DNA of 9,048 nt, from contig CAAGIF010000198.1 in the NCBI GenBank assembly GCA_900769845.1, positions 1 to 9,048 on the forward strand, written 5' to 3'. Source of the DNA: an uncultured Oscillospiraceae bacterium (GTDB taxonomy: Bacteria > Bacillota_A > Clostridia > Oscillospirales > Oscillospiraceae). This document shows positions 1 through 4,506 of the stretch, piece after piece (the stretch's first letter is position 1; the number at the start of each line of letters is the position of its first letter). The translations under genes and the position numbers were made by a program. Under the pieces are notes generated by a model, which saw only the letters and a list, made by a program, of their open reading frames with translations, ran no database searches and was not told the origin of the DNA.

Positions 1-66
1 AAGTTAAGCACACGTACGCCGACGATAGTTGCCGGGTGACTGGCCGTGAAAATAGGTAATGCCAAC
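1..66 (+). rRNA. rrf: 5S ribosomal RNA, 3' end (partial)
   Basis: The window opens inside a 5S rRNA. The start (AAGTTAAGCAC) is the conserved loop region that follows CCGAACACGGAAGTTAAG in bacterial 5S rRNA. The CGCCGACGATAGT block, the GTGAAAATAGG block and the terminal TGCCAAC match the second half of the molecule. The final TGCCAAC would pair with a GTTGGCA-type 5' end lying before the window. The exact 3' end is uncertain by a few bases. A Rho-independent terminator follows within ten bases, so this is the end of an rRNA operon on the plus strand. Confidence 0.88.
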
Positions 67-71
67 ATAAG

Positions 72-103
72 AAGCCTCCTACGAAAGTAGGAGGCTTATT
101 CTT
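72..103 (+). terminator. Terminator of the rRNA operon
   Basis: An 11 bp perfect stem (72-82 with 87-97) is closed by a GAAA tetraloop and followed by the T-rich run ATTCTT. It begins just after the 5S 3' end, which fits termination of the rRNA transcript. Confidence 0.9.
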
Positions 104-130
104 GTATTTTGGTTTCCAAAATGGTATGAT
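102..130 (+). promoter_or_regulatory. Promoter of the small membrane protein gene, with a dyad in the spacer
   Basis: A -35 box TTGTAT (102-107) and a -10 box TATGAT (125-130) are separated by 17 bases. A TG at 122-123 makes it an extended -10. The spacer carries a perfect 7 bp inverted repeat, ATTTTGG (106-112) and CCAAAAT (116-122), around TTT. A dyad between the two boxes is a common operator position, but no regulator can be named. The -35 box starts within the T-run of the rRNA terminator. Confidence 0.6.
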
Positions 131-169
131 GTATGTGAAATTTAATAATTTTTGGTATGGGGGTATAAA

Positions 170-508
170 ATGAAGAAGAATATTTTACTGTTTATTCTAT
201 GTTTGATTCCTATATCTGCGATTGGTTTGCTGCTGTATTGCTTAGAAGCATATAACAATGTTGTTCATAATGAGTCCGGGTTGCTCGTTTGTGCCTATGT
301 AGTCATGGCGTTTATTTTATCAAGCGTAATTTTGCTATACAATAGGAAAAGCATTAAGGGACTAGCTGTAATTTGGATTATCTCGACAGCTATTCTGATG
401 TTTGTGTTTTACACCGGCACAAAAATTCCGTTTTGTGTTGTATGTGACCGTGTAACTGCGGATGAATTGGGATTTTTAATCTATTGGATTCAGCCAGAGG
501 GTTACTAG
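170..508 (+). CDS. Small three-helix membrane protein with C-terminal CxxC, function unknown
   Basis: This is a 112-residue hydrophobic protein that I do not recognise. Three membrane segments are visible at about residues 5-23, 37-57 and 64-81. Lysines near the N terminus and the NRKSIK loop (58-63) suggest the N terminus is inside and the C-terminal tail outside. The tail carries a Cys-x-x-Cys pair (C89, C92) in PFCVVCDR, which could bind metal or form a redox disulfide; this is inference. ATG at 170 is chosen because GGGGG ends about six bases before it; an in-frame TTG at 152 has no ribosome-binding site. The gene is visibly richer in A+T than the lipoprotein and efflux genes of this window. 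It has its own promoter after the rRNA operon and ends at a shared bidirectional terminator, so it is probably monocistronic. Confidence 0.72.
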   Translation: MKKNILLFILCLIPISAIGLLLYCLEAYNNVVHNESGLLVCAYVVMAFILSSVILLYNRKSIKGLAVIWIISTAILMFVFYTGTKIPFCVVCDRVTADELGFLIYWIQPEGY

Positions 509-516
509 GTTTTTAA

Positions 517-555
517 ATCCCCGCTCCGTTGTGGAGCGGGGATGCTGTTATTTTT
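517..555. terminator. Bidirectional terminator between convergent genes
   Basis: An 11 bp stem (517-527 with 533-543) has a five-base loop. It is followed on the plus strand by a T-rich run (547-555) and on the minus strand by TTTAAAAA. It lies between the plus-strand membrane protein gene ending at 508 and the minus-strand regulator ending at 548, so it can end both transcripts. The stem contains the CCGCTCC/GGAGCGG core also found in the next two terminators. Confidence 0.85.
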
Positions 556-991
556 CGGTCTCCCGATAATATTCCTGGATAAGTCCTAATATGTCCTCGG
601 GATGACCGTTCAGAATGACCCGGGGAGATTCTTTTAGGCAGCTGAAGGAAAAACGGATGCCGGTATAGCCGCCATTGGTAATCTGATGGCAGAAGAAATC
701 TGCAGCTTTTTTCTTGTCGATTCCGGGCAGATCCAATACCATACAGGCTCCCGGAACGGTCTTCTTATTGTCCATAAGGAAATCGTAGACAATAGCATTA
801 TGCTTTGCCTGGATGCTGGGCAGCACTTTGGGATGGCGGATAAAAGCATCCACCTGGTTCGGGGTGAAGTGCCATAGACCGTTGATTTTCTCACCCTGGA
901 GAAGATTCATGGTGATGTAGGTACGCAGGGTTCTGGTAGTCAATCCGGTAATAAGAGATACATGATTGATGGTATACAGTTCCTGTTCCAT
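548..991 (-). CDS. MerR-type helix-turn-helix regulator with short unknown C-terminal domain
   Basis: This 147-residue protein starts with a MerR-like winged-helix DNA-binding domain. The segment YTINHVSLITGLTTRTLRTY (residues 6-25) has the HTH pattern, followed by a wing with GLWHFTPNQVDAFI (38-51), the usual place of the "Y/F-x-F-x-x-x-x-[IV]" motif. It lacks the long dimerisation helix and metal-binding cysteines of classical MerR proteins. Residues about 65-147 form a separate mixed domain (MVLDLPGIDKKKAADFFCHQ, then a GGYTGIRFSFS strand) that I cannot assign; it might sense a ligand or mediate pairing. The start is supported by AAAGGA on the minus strand about eight bases upstream. It is alone in its transcript, with its own promoter and terminator. 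Its target is unknown; the adjacent SH3b lipoproteins and the small membrane protein are candidates by position only. Confidence 0.75.
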   Translation of the reverse strand: MEQELYTINHVSLITGLTTRTLRTYITMNLLQGEKINGLWHFTPNQVDAFIRHPKVLPSIQAKHNAIVYDFLMDNKKTVPGACMVLDLPGIDKKKAADFFCHQITNGGYTGIRFSFSCLKESPRVILNGHPEDILGLIQEYYRETEK

Positions 992-1039
992 AGATAGAAA
1001 TCCTTTCTGTTTGAAATGTCATTCGAAGCTTCTGGTTAT

Positions 1040-1068
1040 ATTGTATAAATTAAGAATAACAAAAGCAA
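1040..1068 (-). promoter_or_regulatory. Promoter of the MerR-type regulator gene
   Basis: Read on the minus strand, TTGCTT (1063-1068) and TACAAT (1040-1045) are separated by 17 bases. The predicted start of transcription is near 1033, about 40 bases before the ATG at 991. A GTTAT/ATAAC arm pair (1035-1039 and 1056-1060) brackets the -10 box and could be an operator, but the inner symmetry is poor. The 17 base spacer is not the 19-20 base spacer typical of MerR-activated promoters. Confidence 0.6.
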
Positions 1069-1100
1069 TTTGAAAAAGCGGGACTTTTTCCTAGCTACGC

Positions 1101-1130
1101 AAAAAAAGACCGCTCCATACGGAGCGGTCT
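1101..1130 (-). terminator. Terminator of the four-repeat SH3b lipoprotein gene
   Basis: A 10 bp stem (1107-1116 with 1121-1130) with a four-base loop is followed on the minus strand by a run of seven T (1101-1107, the first of which pairs in the stem). It begins 17 bases after the stop codon of the lipoprotein gene. Confidence 0.93.
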
Positions 1131-1147
1131 AAATTGTGATTCATGGA

Positions 1148-2140
1148 TTAACCGTAGGAGACATATCTTAGGTTGATCCAACCTTTGTCAGTTTTGCCCC
1201 ATTCGCCGTTGACTTCGAGAATGGTGACGATATCGCCCTTGGTATAGGTGCCCACAGCTTCGGATTCTGCGTTGGGCTCCTTGCGGATGTTCAGACCGGA
1301 GGTGATCGTGACAGTACCGGTGGTGTATGTAGGAGCAACCATCTCCACATGGAACAGGCTGATCCAGCCCTTTTCTGTGTAAGCCCAGCGATCGACCTGG
1401 GCCAAAATCTTAACAGTGTCCCCCTTCTTGTAGCTGCCCACAGACTTAAAATCAGTACTGGGACCGGTGCGGATGTTCAGATCATCGGTAATAACGGTAG
1501 CGTTAGCAGAATCCTGTGCAGTGGTGCCTTCCAGATAGAAGTAGTCGGTGCTGACCCAACCGCTTTCAATTCGCACCCAACCCTCAGCGATCTGATAGTA
1601 GGCATAACGGGAGCCTTCGGAGATCTCCTTGACGGTGTCATACTCTGTGCCGGGACCCTTGCGGACATTCAGAGAACCCAAATCCACAACGCCGTAACCC
1701 AGGACGCCATACTTTCCGTCGGATTCGATTTTGTTTTCGCCGGAATCTTCAGGGGGGGTGCCGTCCATGCGGACATAACCCATGCCCACCCAGCCCTTGC
1801 CGGTGCGGCCCCAGACGGTGCCGTCTACGGTTTTGGTTTCCTGAATCTCCACCCGTTCGCCCTCCAGATAGGAACCGACAGCTTCGTGCTGGGAGCCGGC
1901 ATCCTTGCGGATGTTCAGCTTGCCGGTGATGACGGTGCCCATGGTGGCCGGAACAGTGGGGGCAGGCGGTTCTTCGGTAGGCTCTGTGGTCAGACCCTCC
2001 GGATCGATTGCGGATGTAGCCTCGACGGTCTCGCCGGTGGGATCCTCATCCCCGCGGCAGCCGGTAAATGCAACAAGCAAAATCAGAGCGAGGACAATGG
2101 TCAACAGTCTGCGAGGCTTAAGGAAAAATGAATATTTCAT
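1148..2140 (-). CDS. Secreted lipoprotein with four bacterial SH3 (SH3b) repeats
   Basis: This 330-residue protein is predicted to be anchored to the outer face of the cytoplasmic membrane. A signal peptide (KPRR, then a hydrophobic stretch 12-25) ends at a lipobox-like AFTGC with Cys28; phenylalanine at -3 is less usual. A Pro/Thr/Glu-rich linker (about 30-66) follows. Four SH3b repeats then fill the protein at about 67-127, 147-205, 214-267 and 275-328. Each has the family pattern LN[IV]R-x-x-P/G, a G-x-[YE]-x-x-G-[DE]-x-[VY] turn and a GW[VI] near its end. SH3b domains bind cell-wall peptidoglycan or peptides; no enzyme domain is present, so an adhesive, wall-binding or scaffold role is inferred. 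ATG at 2140 is chosen over an upstream in-frame ATG at 2188 because GGGAGG (2147-2152) precedes it and the signal peptide starts there; 2188 lies before the predicted transcript start. Paralogous to the six-repeat protein upstream. Confidence 0.88.
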   Translation of the reverse strand: MKYSFFLKPRRLLTIVLALILLVAFTGCRGDEDPTGETVEATSAIDPEGLTTEPTEEPPAPTVPATMGTVITGKLNIRKDAGSQHEAVGSYLEGERVEIQETKTVDGTVWGRTGKGWVGMGYVRMDGTPPEDSGENKIESDGKYGVLGYGVVDLGSLNVRKGPGTEYDTVKEISEGSRYAYYQIAEGWVRIESGWVSTDYFYLEGTTAQDSANATVITDDLNIRTGPSTDFKSVGSYKKGDTVKILAQVDRWAYTEKGWISLFHVEMVAPTYTTGTVTITSGLNIRKEPNAESEAVGTYTKGDIVTILEVNGEWGKTDKGWINLRYVSYG

Positions 2141-2179
2141 GGTATACCTCCCAATATGAAGACTGGAATGTCTGGGACA

Positions 2180-2208
2180 AGTATACATCTAATTACAATA
2201 AATGTCAA
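2180..2208 (-). promoter_or_regulatory. Promoter of the four-repeat SH3b lipoprotein gene
   Basis: On the minus strand a perfect -35 box TTGACA (2203-2208) and a -10 box TATACT (2180-2185) are separated by 17 bases. Transcription should start near 2173, leaving a leader of about 30 bases before the ATG at 2140. This near-consensus promoter suggests strong sigma-A expression. Confidence 0.82.
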
Positions 2209-2495
2209 TCTGTAATCTGTAAAAATATGGATATTAAAAGCCATTTTCTGCTAAAAAAACGAATATTTTTTAAAAATACCCCTAAAAACAACGGGAGATA
2301 TGAGAAAAATCCTCCATAATGGAGGAAATGCGTTTACATAACAAGTATACATTTTTGTAACCAATCGGGGTGAATATCTGTCTGTATAACGCCTGTATTG
2401 CGCGGTTTTGGGGCGGCAATACCACACGGGAGGCTCCCGGATTACCGGGGGATGGGCAGGAATATTTGCGTTTGAAATGGGGGAAATATAGAAAA
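2209..2495. other. Intergenic stretch without a gene; structured, possible small RNA
   Basis: No coding region is convincing here. The part next to the lipoprotein promoter (2209-2340) is very A+T-rich; the part near the upstream gene (2391-2460) is G+C-rich and full of inverted repeats. These are GTATTGC/GCAATAC (2395-2401 with 2416-2422), CGGGA/TCCCG (2427-2431 with 2435-2439), and an overlapping alternative CCCGG/CCGGG (2436-2440 with 2445-2449). On the minus strand a terminator-like hairpin follows at 2305-2326. A small RNA read from the minus strand is possible, but I see no good promoter for it. Confidence 0.35.
2305..2326 (-). terminator. Weak terminator-like hairpin in the intergenic region
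   Basis: TCCTCC (2310-2315) and GGAGGA (2321-2326) form a 6 bp stem with a five-base loop. On the minus strand it is followed by TTTTT. It lies about 100 bases upstream of the four-repeat lipoprotein promoter and is not next to any gene end, so what it terminates is unclear. Confidence 0.4.
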
Positions 2496-2519
2496 GGGCC
2501 GCTCCCTGAGGAGCGGCCC
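2492..2519 (-). terminator. Terminator of the six-repeat SH3b lipoprotein gene
   Basis: A 10 bp G+C-rich stem (2496-2505 with 2510-2519) with the loop CTGA is followed on the minus strand by TTTTC. It starts 17 bases after the stop codon at 2537, the same spacing as in the paralogous gene. Confidence 0.9.
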
Positions 2520-2536
2520 GTGGAGATTATTTTTGC

Positions 2537-4075
2537 TTAGCTGAAGACAACGTACTTCAGGTTGATCCAACCCTTTTCGGTATAGCCCCATTCACCTTCG
2601 ACCTTGGTGATGGTGACCTTGTCGCCGTTCTTGTAGGAGCCGACCTTCTCGGCATCTGCCTTGGCTTCCTTACGGATGGTCAGGGAGCTGTTGACCTTAA
2701 CGGTGGCTTCGCCGGTCTTGAAGGTGGTGTTGGTGCCGGTCTGGGGTTCGGTCTCGGCGGGGGCGGAGGCATCCATCTTCACATACTTCATGCTGATCCA
2801 GCCCTTATCGGTCTTGCCGAAGCCGTCCTTGATCTCGGTGATGGTGACCTTGTCGCCCTTCTTATAGGTGCCGTTCTTTTCGGCGTCCTTGCTGGCTTCC
2901 TTACGGATATTCAGCTCGCTGGCGGTGATGGTTCCGGTGCCGGTGGTATAGGTGGGCTCAGCCTGCTTGACATACTTCATGCTGATCCAGCCCTTGCTGG
3001 TGTAACCCCAGCCGTTGACCTGGGCCAGGATCTTGACAGACTCACCTTCCTTGTAGGAGCCGTTGCTCTTGAAGCTGGAGCCGGGGCCGGTGCGGACGTT
3101 CAGGTTAGTGGTGACAGTACCGGAGGTGGCATCCTCAGCGGTGGTGCCTTCCAGATAGAAGTAGGAAGTGCTGACCCAGCCGTCCTTAATACGGACCCAG
3201 TTGCCCTTCTTCTCGTAGTAAGCGAAGCGCTTGCCTTCGGTAACGGTGCCGATCTTGTCATACTTGGTGCCGGGGCCGGTGCGGACATTCAGCGCGCCCA
3301 GATCCACAACGCCGTAGCCCAGGGTAGCGGTCTTGCCGTTGCTGACGATCTCGGAATTGGTGGTGGAGTCGTTGGAGCCGATGTCGGGAGTGGTGCCGGA
3401 AGAAGCATCCATCTTCACATACTTCATGCTAATCCAGCCCTTGTCGGTCTTACCCCAGTTGCCCTTCACTTCCAGGATCTTGACCTTGTCGCCCTTCTTG
3501 TAGGTGCCGACCTTTTCGGAATCCGCGCTACCACTCTTGCGGATGTTCAGTTCGCTGGCGGTAATAGTAGCGTTGCCGGTGGTGCCGGTGGAAGTGGTGC
3601 CGGTGGAAGTGTTGCCGGTGTTATTGGTTTCGGGCTCGGTGGGCTGGGGCTCACCGTCCAGACGAATGTAGTTCATCATGACCCAGCCTTCGGTAATGCG
3701 GCCCCAGGTAATCTTATCGATGGTGCGCTGTTCCAGAACAGTGACCCGGGTATCCTTGGGCAGCATCTTCAAAACTGTACCGCTGGTGCTGGGATTGCTG
3801 CGGACATTCAGCTGGTCAGCAGTAACGGTACCCATAACAGCATCGGGCAGAGCGGTAGGCTCAGGCTCGGTGGGAGCCTCGGTCTCGTCCACGGGGTCAG
3901 TGATGGTGGGGGGCAGGGTCTCTAGCTCACCCTCGGTTACAGTGGGAACAGGGGGGTCGGTGGGGTCGTCGGAGGCAGAGTTCCGATTGCAGCCGGCCAG
4001 AACCGCAGTGATTAGCAACAGCGCGGCAAGCAGAGTCAGAATCCTGCGGAGTCCGGAATTGGTATATTTTTTCAT
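2537..4075 (-). CDS. Secreted lipoprotein with six bacterial SH3 (SH3b) repeats
   Basis: This is a 512-residue paralogue of the four-repeat lipoprotein. A signal peptide (hydrophobic 12-26) ends in a classical lipobox LAGC with Cys29. An acidic Pro/Thr-rich linker (30-80) leads to six SH3b repeats at about 81-141, 168-223, 252-310, 318-371, 380-434 and 456-511. Most keep LN[IV]R, GxYKxGDxVxI and KGW[IV] motifs. Repeats 2 and 5 are nearly identical to each other and have no separate counterpart in the four-repeat protein. Linkers are low-complexity: STGTTSTGTTG after repeat 1, DSTTN before repeat 3, ETEPQTGTN before repeat 6. No catalytic domain is visible; wall or peptide binding outside the membrane is inferred from the family. 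ATG at 4075 is supported by GGAGGT (4083-4088) seven bases upstream. It has its own promoter and terminator, so it is monocistronic. Confidence 0.88.
   Translation of the reverse strand: MKKYTNSGLRRILTLLAALLLITAVLAGCNRNSASDDPTDPPVPTVTEGELETLPPTITDPVDETEAPTEPEPTALPDAVMGTVTADQLNVRSNPSTSGTVLKMLPKDTRVTVLEQRTIDKITWGRITEGWVMMNYIRLDGEPQPTEPETNNTGNTSTGTTSTGTTGNATITASELNIRKSGSADSEKVGTYKKGDKVKILEVKGNWGKTDKGWISMKYVKMDASSGTTPDIGSNDSTTNSEIVSNGKTATLGYGVVDLGALNVRTGPGTKYDKIGTVTEGKRFAYYEKKGNWVRIKDGWVSTSYFYLEGTTAEDATSGTVTTNLNVRTGPGSSFKSNGSYKEGESVKILAQVNGWGYTSKGWISMKYVKQAEPTYTTGTGTITASELNIRKEASKDAEKNGTYKKGDKVTITEIKDGFGKTDKGWISMKYVKMDASAPAETEPQTGTNTTFKTGEATVKVNSSLTIRKEAKADAEKVGSYKNGDKVTITKVEGEWGYTEKGWINLKYVVFS
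2769..3454 (-). repeat. Two near-identical 50-base copies from SH3b repeats 2 and 5
   Basis: Bases 2769-2818 and 3405-3454 match at 47 of 50 positions by eye. The offset is 636 bases, that is 212 codons in frame. They encode the ends of SH3b repeats 5 and 2 (KTDKGWISMKYVKMDA). The high DNA identity suggests recent module copying and makes the gene prone to recombination or mis-assembly. Confidence 0.7.
3572..3620 (-). repeat. In-frame 15-base tandem repeat in a lipoprotein linker
   Basis: The 15-base unit GGTGCCGGTGGAAGT stands twice in tandem (3581-3595, 3596-3610) and is flanked on both sides by partial units GTTGCCGGTG (3572-3581, 3611-3620). It encodes the STGTTSTGTT linker between SH3b repeats 1 and 2. 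Unit gain or loss would keep the frame and only change linker length. Confidence 0.75.
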
Positions 4076-4111
4076 AATGAGTACCTCCGTTTCTCATTTT
4101 CTTGTACACAT

Positions 4112-4140
4112 ATTATAAGGTTTGTGTCGATAAAAGTCAA
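4112..4140 (-). promoter_or_regulatory. Promoter of the six-repeat SH3b lipoprotein gene
   Basis: On the minus strand TTGACT (4135-4140) and a perfect TATAAT (4112-4117) are separated by 17 bases. The predicted leader to the ATG at 4075 is about 30 bases, as in the paralogue. Confidence 0.85.
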
Positions 4141-4207
4141 TGCTTGTCGTATTTAAGAAATCGTTAAATATTGGTAAACAGATTATGAAAATAGGAAAAA
4201 AAGGGGA

Positions 4208-4236
4208 TTGCCAAACGGTAAAAGATGTGCTATAAT
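4208..4236 (+). promoter_or_regulatory. Promoter of the tRNA-Gln/tRNA-Lys operon
   Basis: TTGCCA (4208-4213) and a perfect TATAAT (4231-4236) are separated by 17 bases, with TG at 4228-4229 making an extended -10. Transcription should begin near 4243, about 30 bases before the first tRNA. The promoter is divergent from that of the six-repeat lipoprotein gene. Confidence 0.85.
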
Positions 4237-4273
4237 GCCGAGTGTGTCCGACCAAAGGGCGCTGCACCAACAT

Positions 4274-4348
4274 TGGGATGTCGCCAAGCGGTAAGGCACC
4301 AGACTTTGACTCTGGCATTCGTAGGTTCAAATCCTGCCATCCCAGCCA
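4274..4348 (+). tRNA. trnQ: tRNA-Gln (anticodon UUG)
   Basis: A complete cloverleaf can be folded. The acceptor stem is TGGGATG (4274-4280) with CATCCCA (4338-4344), then discriminator G and encoded CCA. The anticodon stem CCAGA/TCTGG holds the loop CTTTGAC, giving anticodon TTG (UUG), which reads CAA and probably CAG by wobble. The T-arm contains TTCAAAT. It is first in a two-tRNA transcript. Confidence 0.95.
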
Positions 4349-4351
4349 TAT

Positions 4352-4427
4352 GATCCGCTAGCTCAGCAGGTAGAGCAACTGCCTTTTAAGCAGTGGGTCC
4401 GGAGTTCGAATCTCCGGCGGGTCACCA
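4352..4427 (+). tRNA. trnK: tRNA-Lys (anticodon UUU)
   Basis: A complete cloverleaf can be folded. The acceptor stem is GATCCGC (4352-4358) with GCGGGTC (4417-4423), then discriminator A and encoded CCA. The anticodon stem ACTGC/GCAGT holds the loop CTTTTAA, giving anticodon TTT (UUU), reading AAA and AAG. The T-arm is CGGAG-TTCGAAT-CTCCG. It follows tRNA-Gln by three bases and is followed at once by the operon terminator. Confidence 0.95.
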
Positions 4428-4462
4428 AAAAAGCAGATACCCAAGCGGGTATCTGCTTTTTT
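4427..4462. terminator. Terminator of the tRNA operon, symmetrical in both directions
   Basis: A 10 bp core stem GCAGATACCC/GGGTATCTGC with loop AAGC is extended by a run of six A on the left (4427-4432) and six T on the right (4457-4462). It can therefore end the plus-strand tRNA transcript and also the minus-strand protease transcript that converges from 4507. The first A of the run is the last base of the tRNA-Lys CCA end. Confidence 0.92.
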
Positions 4463-4463
4463 A

Positions 4464-4478
4464 CGCCGGAGATTCGAA
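4464..4478 (-). repeat. Inverted 15-base copy of the tRNA-Lys T-arm
   Basis: CGCCGGAGATTCGAA is the exact reverse complement of 4405-4419 in the T-loop, T-stem and acceptor stem of tRNA-Lys. With the terminator stem between them the two copies form a 31 bp imperfect palindrome, interrupted by GGTCACC (4420-4426) on one side and a single A (4463) on the other. A fold-back copying event at the terminator hairpin could have made it; this is inference. Confidence 0.7.
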
Positions 4479-4506
4479 GGATCAAATGCATCGGTCTGGA
4501 ATGGGC

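Larger units (their letters stand above)
2178..2352. repeat. Pair of 12-base direct repeats flanking the A+T-rich gap
   Basis: ACAAGTATACAT occurs at 2178-2189 and again at 2341-2352. The first copy covers the -10 box (TATACT on the minus strand) of the four-repeat lipoprotein promoter. The second copy could be a -10 box too, but its best upstream match (TTCACC, 19 bases away) is poor. It may be a duplicated promoter end or a protein site; chance in A+T-rich DNA is possible. Confidence 0.35.

Noticed and set aside
1025..1032. GAAGCTTC palindrome near the regulator transcription start
   Set aside because: An 8-base palindrome is short enough to occur by chance, and nothing else supports an operator there.
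1349..2131. 260-codon open frame opposite the four-repeat lipoprotein
   Set aside because: It lies wholly antisense to a well-supported gene, has no ribosome-binding site or known domain, and follows from the codon bias of the real gene.
2128..2319. 63-codon plus-strand frame in the A+T-rich gap
   Set aside because: It starts inside the lipoprotein gene on the other strand, lacks a ribosome-binding site, and is rich in Lys/Asn as expected from A+T-rich noncoding DNA.
2537..4075. Possible CRISPR-like array from regularly spaced similar segments
   Set aside because: The repeats are coding SH3b modules of 55-60 residues with diverged sequence, not short identical repeats with unique spacers.
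3678..4118. 146-codon plus-strand frame opposite the six-repeat lipoprotein
   Set aside because: It is a Ser/Val-rich shadow of the low-complexity linker and signal peptide coding region.
4464..4478. Attachment site (attR-like) of an integrated element at tRNA-Lys
   Set aside because: The copy is inverted relative to the tRNA, and no integrase or element genes lie beside it. Fold-back copying explains it better.
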